NCBI GenBank assembly: GCA_028717165.1
Contig: JAQUOK010000172.1
Coordinates: forward strand, 1 to 6,757
Origin: Victivallaceae bacterium
GTDB lineage: Bacteria; Verrucomicrobiota; Lentisphaeria; Victivallales; Victivallaceae
Direction of reading: 5' to 3'
Length of the DNA stretch: 6,757 bases
Each line of letters opens with the position of its first letter. The stretch's first letter is position 1. Position numbers and translations under genes: made by a program. The notes beneath the pieces are model-generated. The model had not been told where the DNA came from and did no database searches. It was given only the letters and a program-made list of their open reading frames with translations. Positions 5,820 to 6,757 of this stretch are shown here, in pieces.

Positions 5820-6757
5820 TTAGTTGAGATTGGAATCGAGGGCGGCGTCCGGACTGACGCGCAGATCGCGGCTATCTGCCGGAACTTCCTGAACCTGCGA
5901 ACCCGGAAGCGAATAAGAAGACCCGGTTCCGCCGGTGGCGGCACGCTGCTGATATGCGATATTGTTGATGGTCGAACGCAGATTCTCAAACTGGGTATCG
6001 GTTTCAAATTTCAGTTTGTCGAGCTTATCCGCAATGGTTTTATCCAGATTGCCGATCAGTTCCTTGTGGGAAACATCCATCGTTTCCAGAAGCGTTTTGA
6101 GTTCGGCGTCACCACTTTCCCGTTCATCCCGGAGCGCTGCGACGAAAGTCAGCACCTGGTTTTTCAGTTCGTCGAGCTGGGCCTGGACGGCGGCGGTTTG
6201 ATTGGCGGCATCGCTTTTCGCCTCTTCCAGCAGTTTGAGATACTTTTCCTCCGTGGCCAGCAAATCATCTTTTAGCTGTTTGATCTGCAGATCGGTAGAG
6301 GAACGGAGCGCCGCGAGTTCCGTTTTTAACAGCGCTATTTCCTTTTCATGTTCGGCAAACTCCGATTCATCGTGCCGGATCGTGATGGCGAATTCGATAT
6401 CGGTCAGTTCATTCCTGAGCTTCAAAAGTTCCGCCAAAAGACGAGTTCTGGTGGTTTCCTTTGCGGACGTATCCAGCCCGGCAGCCGCCATATTCTGAAT
6501 TTCCAAATCGAAATCGGCTATTTCTTTTTCCTTTGCCTGTATCTGCGCTTCAAAATCTTTTTTCAGCGCTTCCAGTCTTTCGTCGGAATAGACCGCGTAC
6601 CTGATCCGGTTTTCGAGATTTTTCAGTCGTTCGGTCACGGATTTATCAAGTTCCGTAATCTGAAGCTGCAAATTGTCGATAGCTTTTTGCGTTGCTGTTT
6701 GATGGGCGGCAAGCTGCTCTTTAACTGAAGTCAGTTCGATATAGATATTTTTGACTT
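5820..6757 (-). CDS. Long coiled-coil protein, 5' end cut by window edge
   Basis: The frame is open from the right edge to a TAA at 5820-5822, giving at least 311 residues with no start codon needed inside the window. A TTG at 6671 is in frame but lies within continuous coiled-coil sequence and is not preceded by a ribosome site, so the true start is probably outside. From the visible N-terminus to about 265 residues in, the protein is Glu/Lys/Leu/Ala-rich with repeating hydrophobic spacing (for example EALKKDFEAQIQAKEKEIAD and EIALLKTELAALRSSTD), typical of a long coiled coil. The last 40 or so residues are Gly/Ser/Pro/Asp-rich (GGTGSSYSLPGSQ) and likely disordered. No membrane segment is seen in the visible part. 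The gene ends 21 bases before the lipoprotein start and is clearly part of the same operon. I do not recognise a family; a pilus-assembly scaffold, or an accessory protein specific to this T4SS, are guesses. Confidence 0.75.
   Translation of the reverse strand, partial: VKNIYIELTSVKEQLAAHQTATQKAIDNLQLQITELDKSVTERLKNLENRIRYAVYSDERLEALKKDFEAQIQAKEKEIADFDLEIQNMAAAGLDTSAKETTRTRLLAELLKLRNELTDIEFAITIRHDESEFAEHEKEIALLKTELAALRSSTDLQIKQLKDDLLATEEKYLKLLEEAKSDAANQTAAVQAQLDELKNQVLTFVAALRDERESGDAELKTLLETMDVSHKELIGNLDKTIADKLDKLKFETDTQFENLRSTINNIAYQQRAATGGTGSSYSLPGSQVQEVPADSRDLRVSPDAALDSNLN

Overview
The window is a stretch of a type IV secretion / conjugative transfer operon from a Gram-negative (diderm) bacterium. 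The diderm assignment rests on two lipoproteins, signal-peptide proteins and a VirB10/TrbI-type envelope-spanning protein. The host cannot be named from sequence. Base composition is near 50% GC, Shine-Dalgarno sites are strong (AAGGAG type), and the T4SS proteins are divergent from the familiar proteobacterial ones. A PVC-type host (Verrucomicrobia/Lentisphaerae) is possible, but that is only a weak guess. No plasmid backbone, relaxase, origin, transposase, tRNA, rRNA or CRISPR is visible.

Nearly everything is read from the minus strand, so the operon runs right to left. In transcription order: a long coiled-coil protein cut by the right edge (6757-5820); a glycine-zipper lipoprotein (5798-5355); a secreted helical VirB5/TrbJ-like protein (5344-4481); a polytopic VirB6/TrbL-like protein (4476-3520); a gap holding a small lipoprotein gene on the opposite strand (3272-3511, plus); two tandem VirB8/TraE-like single-pass proteins (3192-2593 and 2596-2015); a VirB9/TraK-like secreted protein (2002-1034); and a VirB10/TrbI protein cut by the left edge (1037-1). 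The order of recognisable parts (B5, B6, lipoprotein, B8, B9, B10) follows the classical virB order, although several individual assignments rest on architecture rather than strong motifs.

The genes are tightly packed. There are ATGA stop/start overlaps at 2593-2596 and 1034-1037, and gaps of 4 to 21 bases elsewhere, which implies cotranscription and translational coupling. Together they would make the pilus-tip/VirB5 component, the inner-membrane channel (VirB6, two VirB8-like proteins) and the outer-membrane core (VirB9, VirB10, lipoprotein). The ATPases (VirB4, VirB11, VirD4) and relaxase would lie outside the window.

The most unusual point is the 79-residue lipoprotein encoded against the operon in the slot where virB7 normally lies. 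It is divergent from the first VirB8-like gene, across a 79-base gap containing a perfect 9-bp inverted repeat and a TATAAT hexamer. Other points of interest are the two VirB8-like genes in tandem, the non-canonical C-terminal half of the VirB9-like protein, and an A AAA AAG slippery heptamer followed by a small hairpin in the VirB10 gene.
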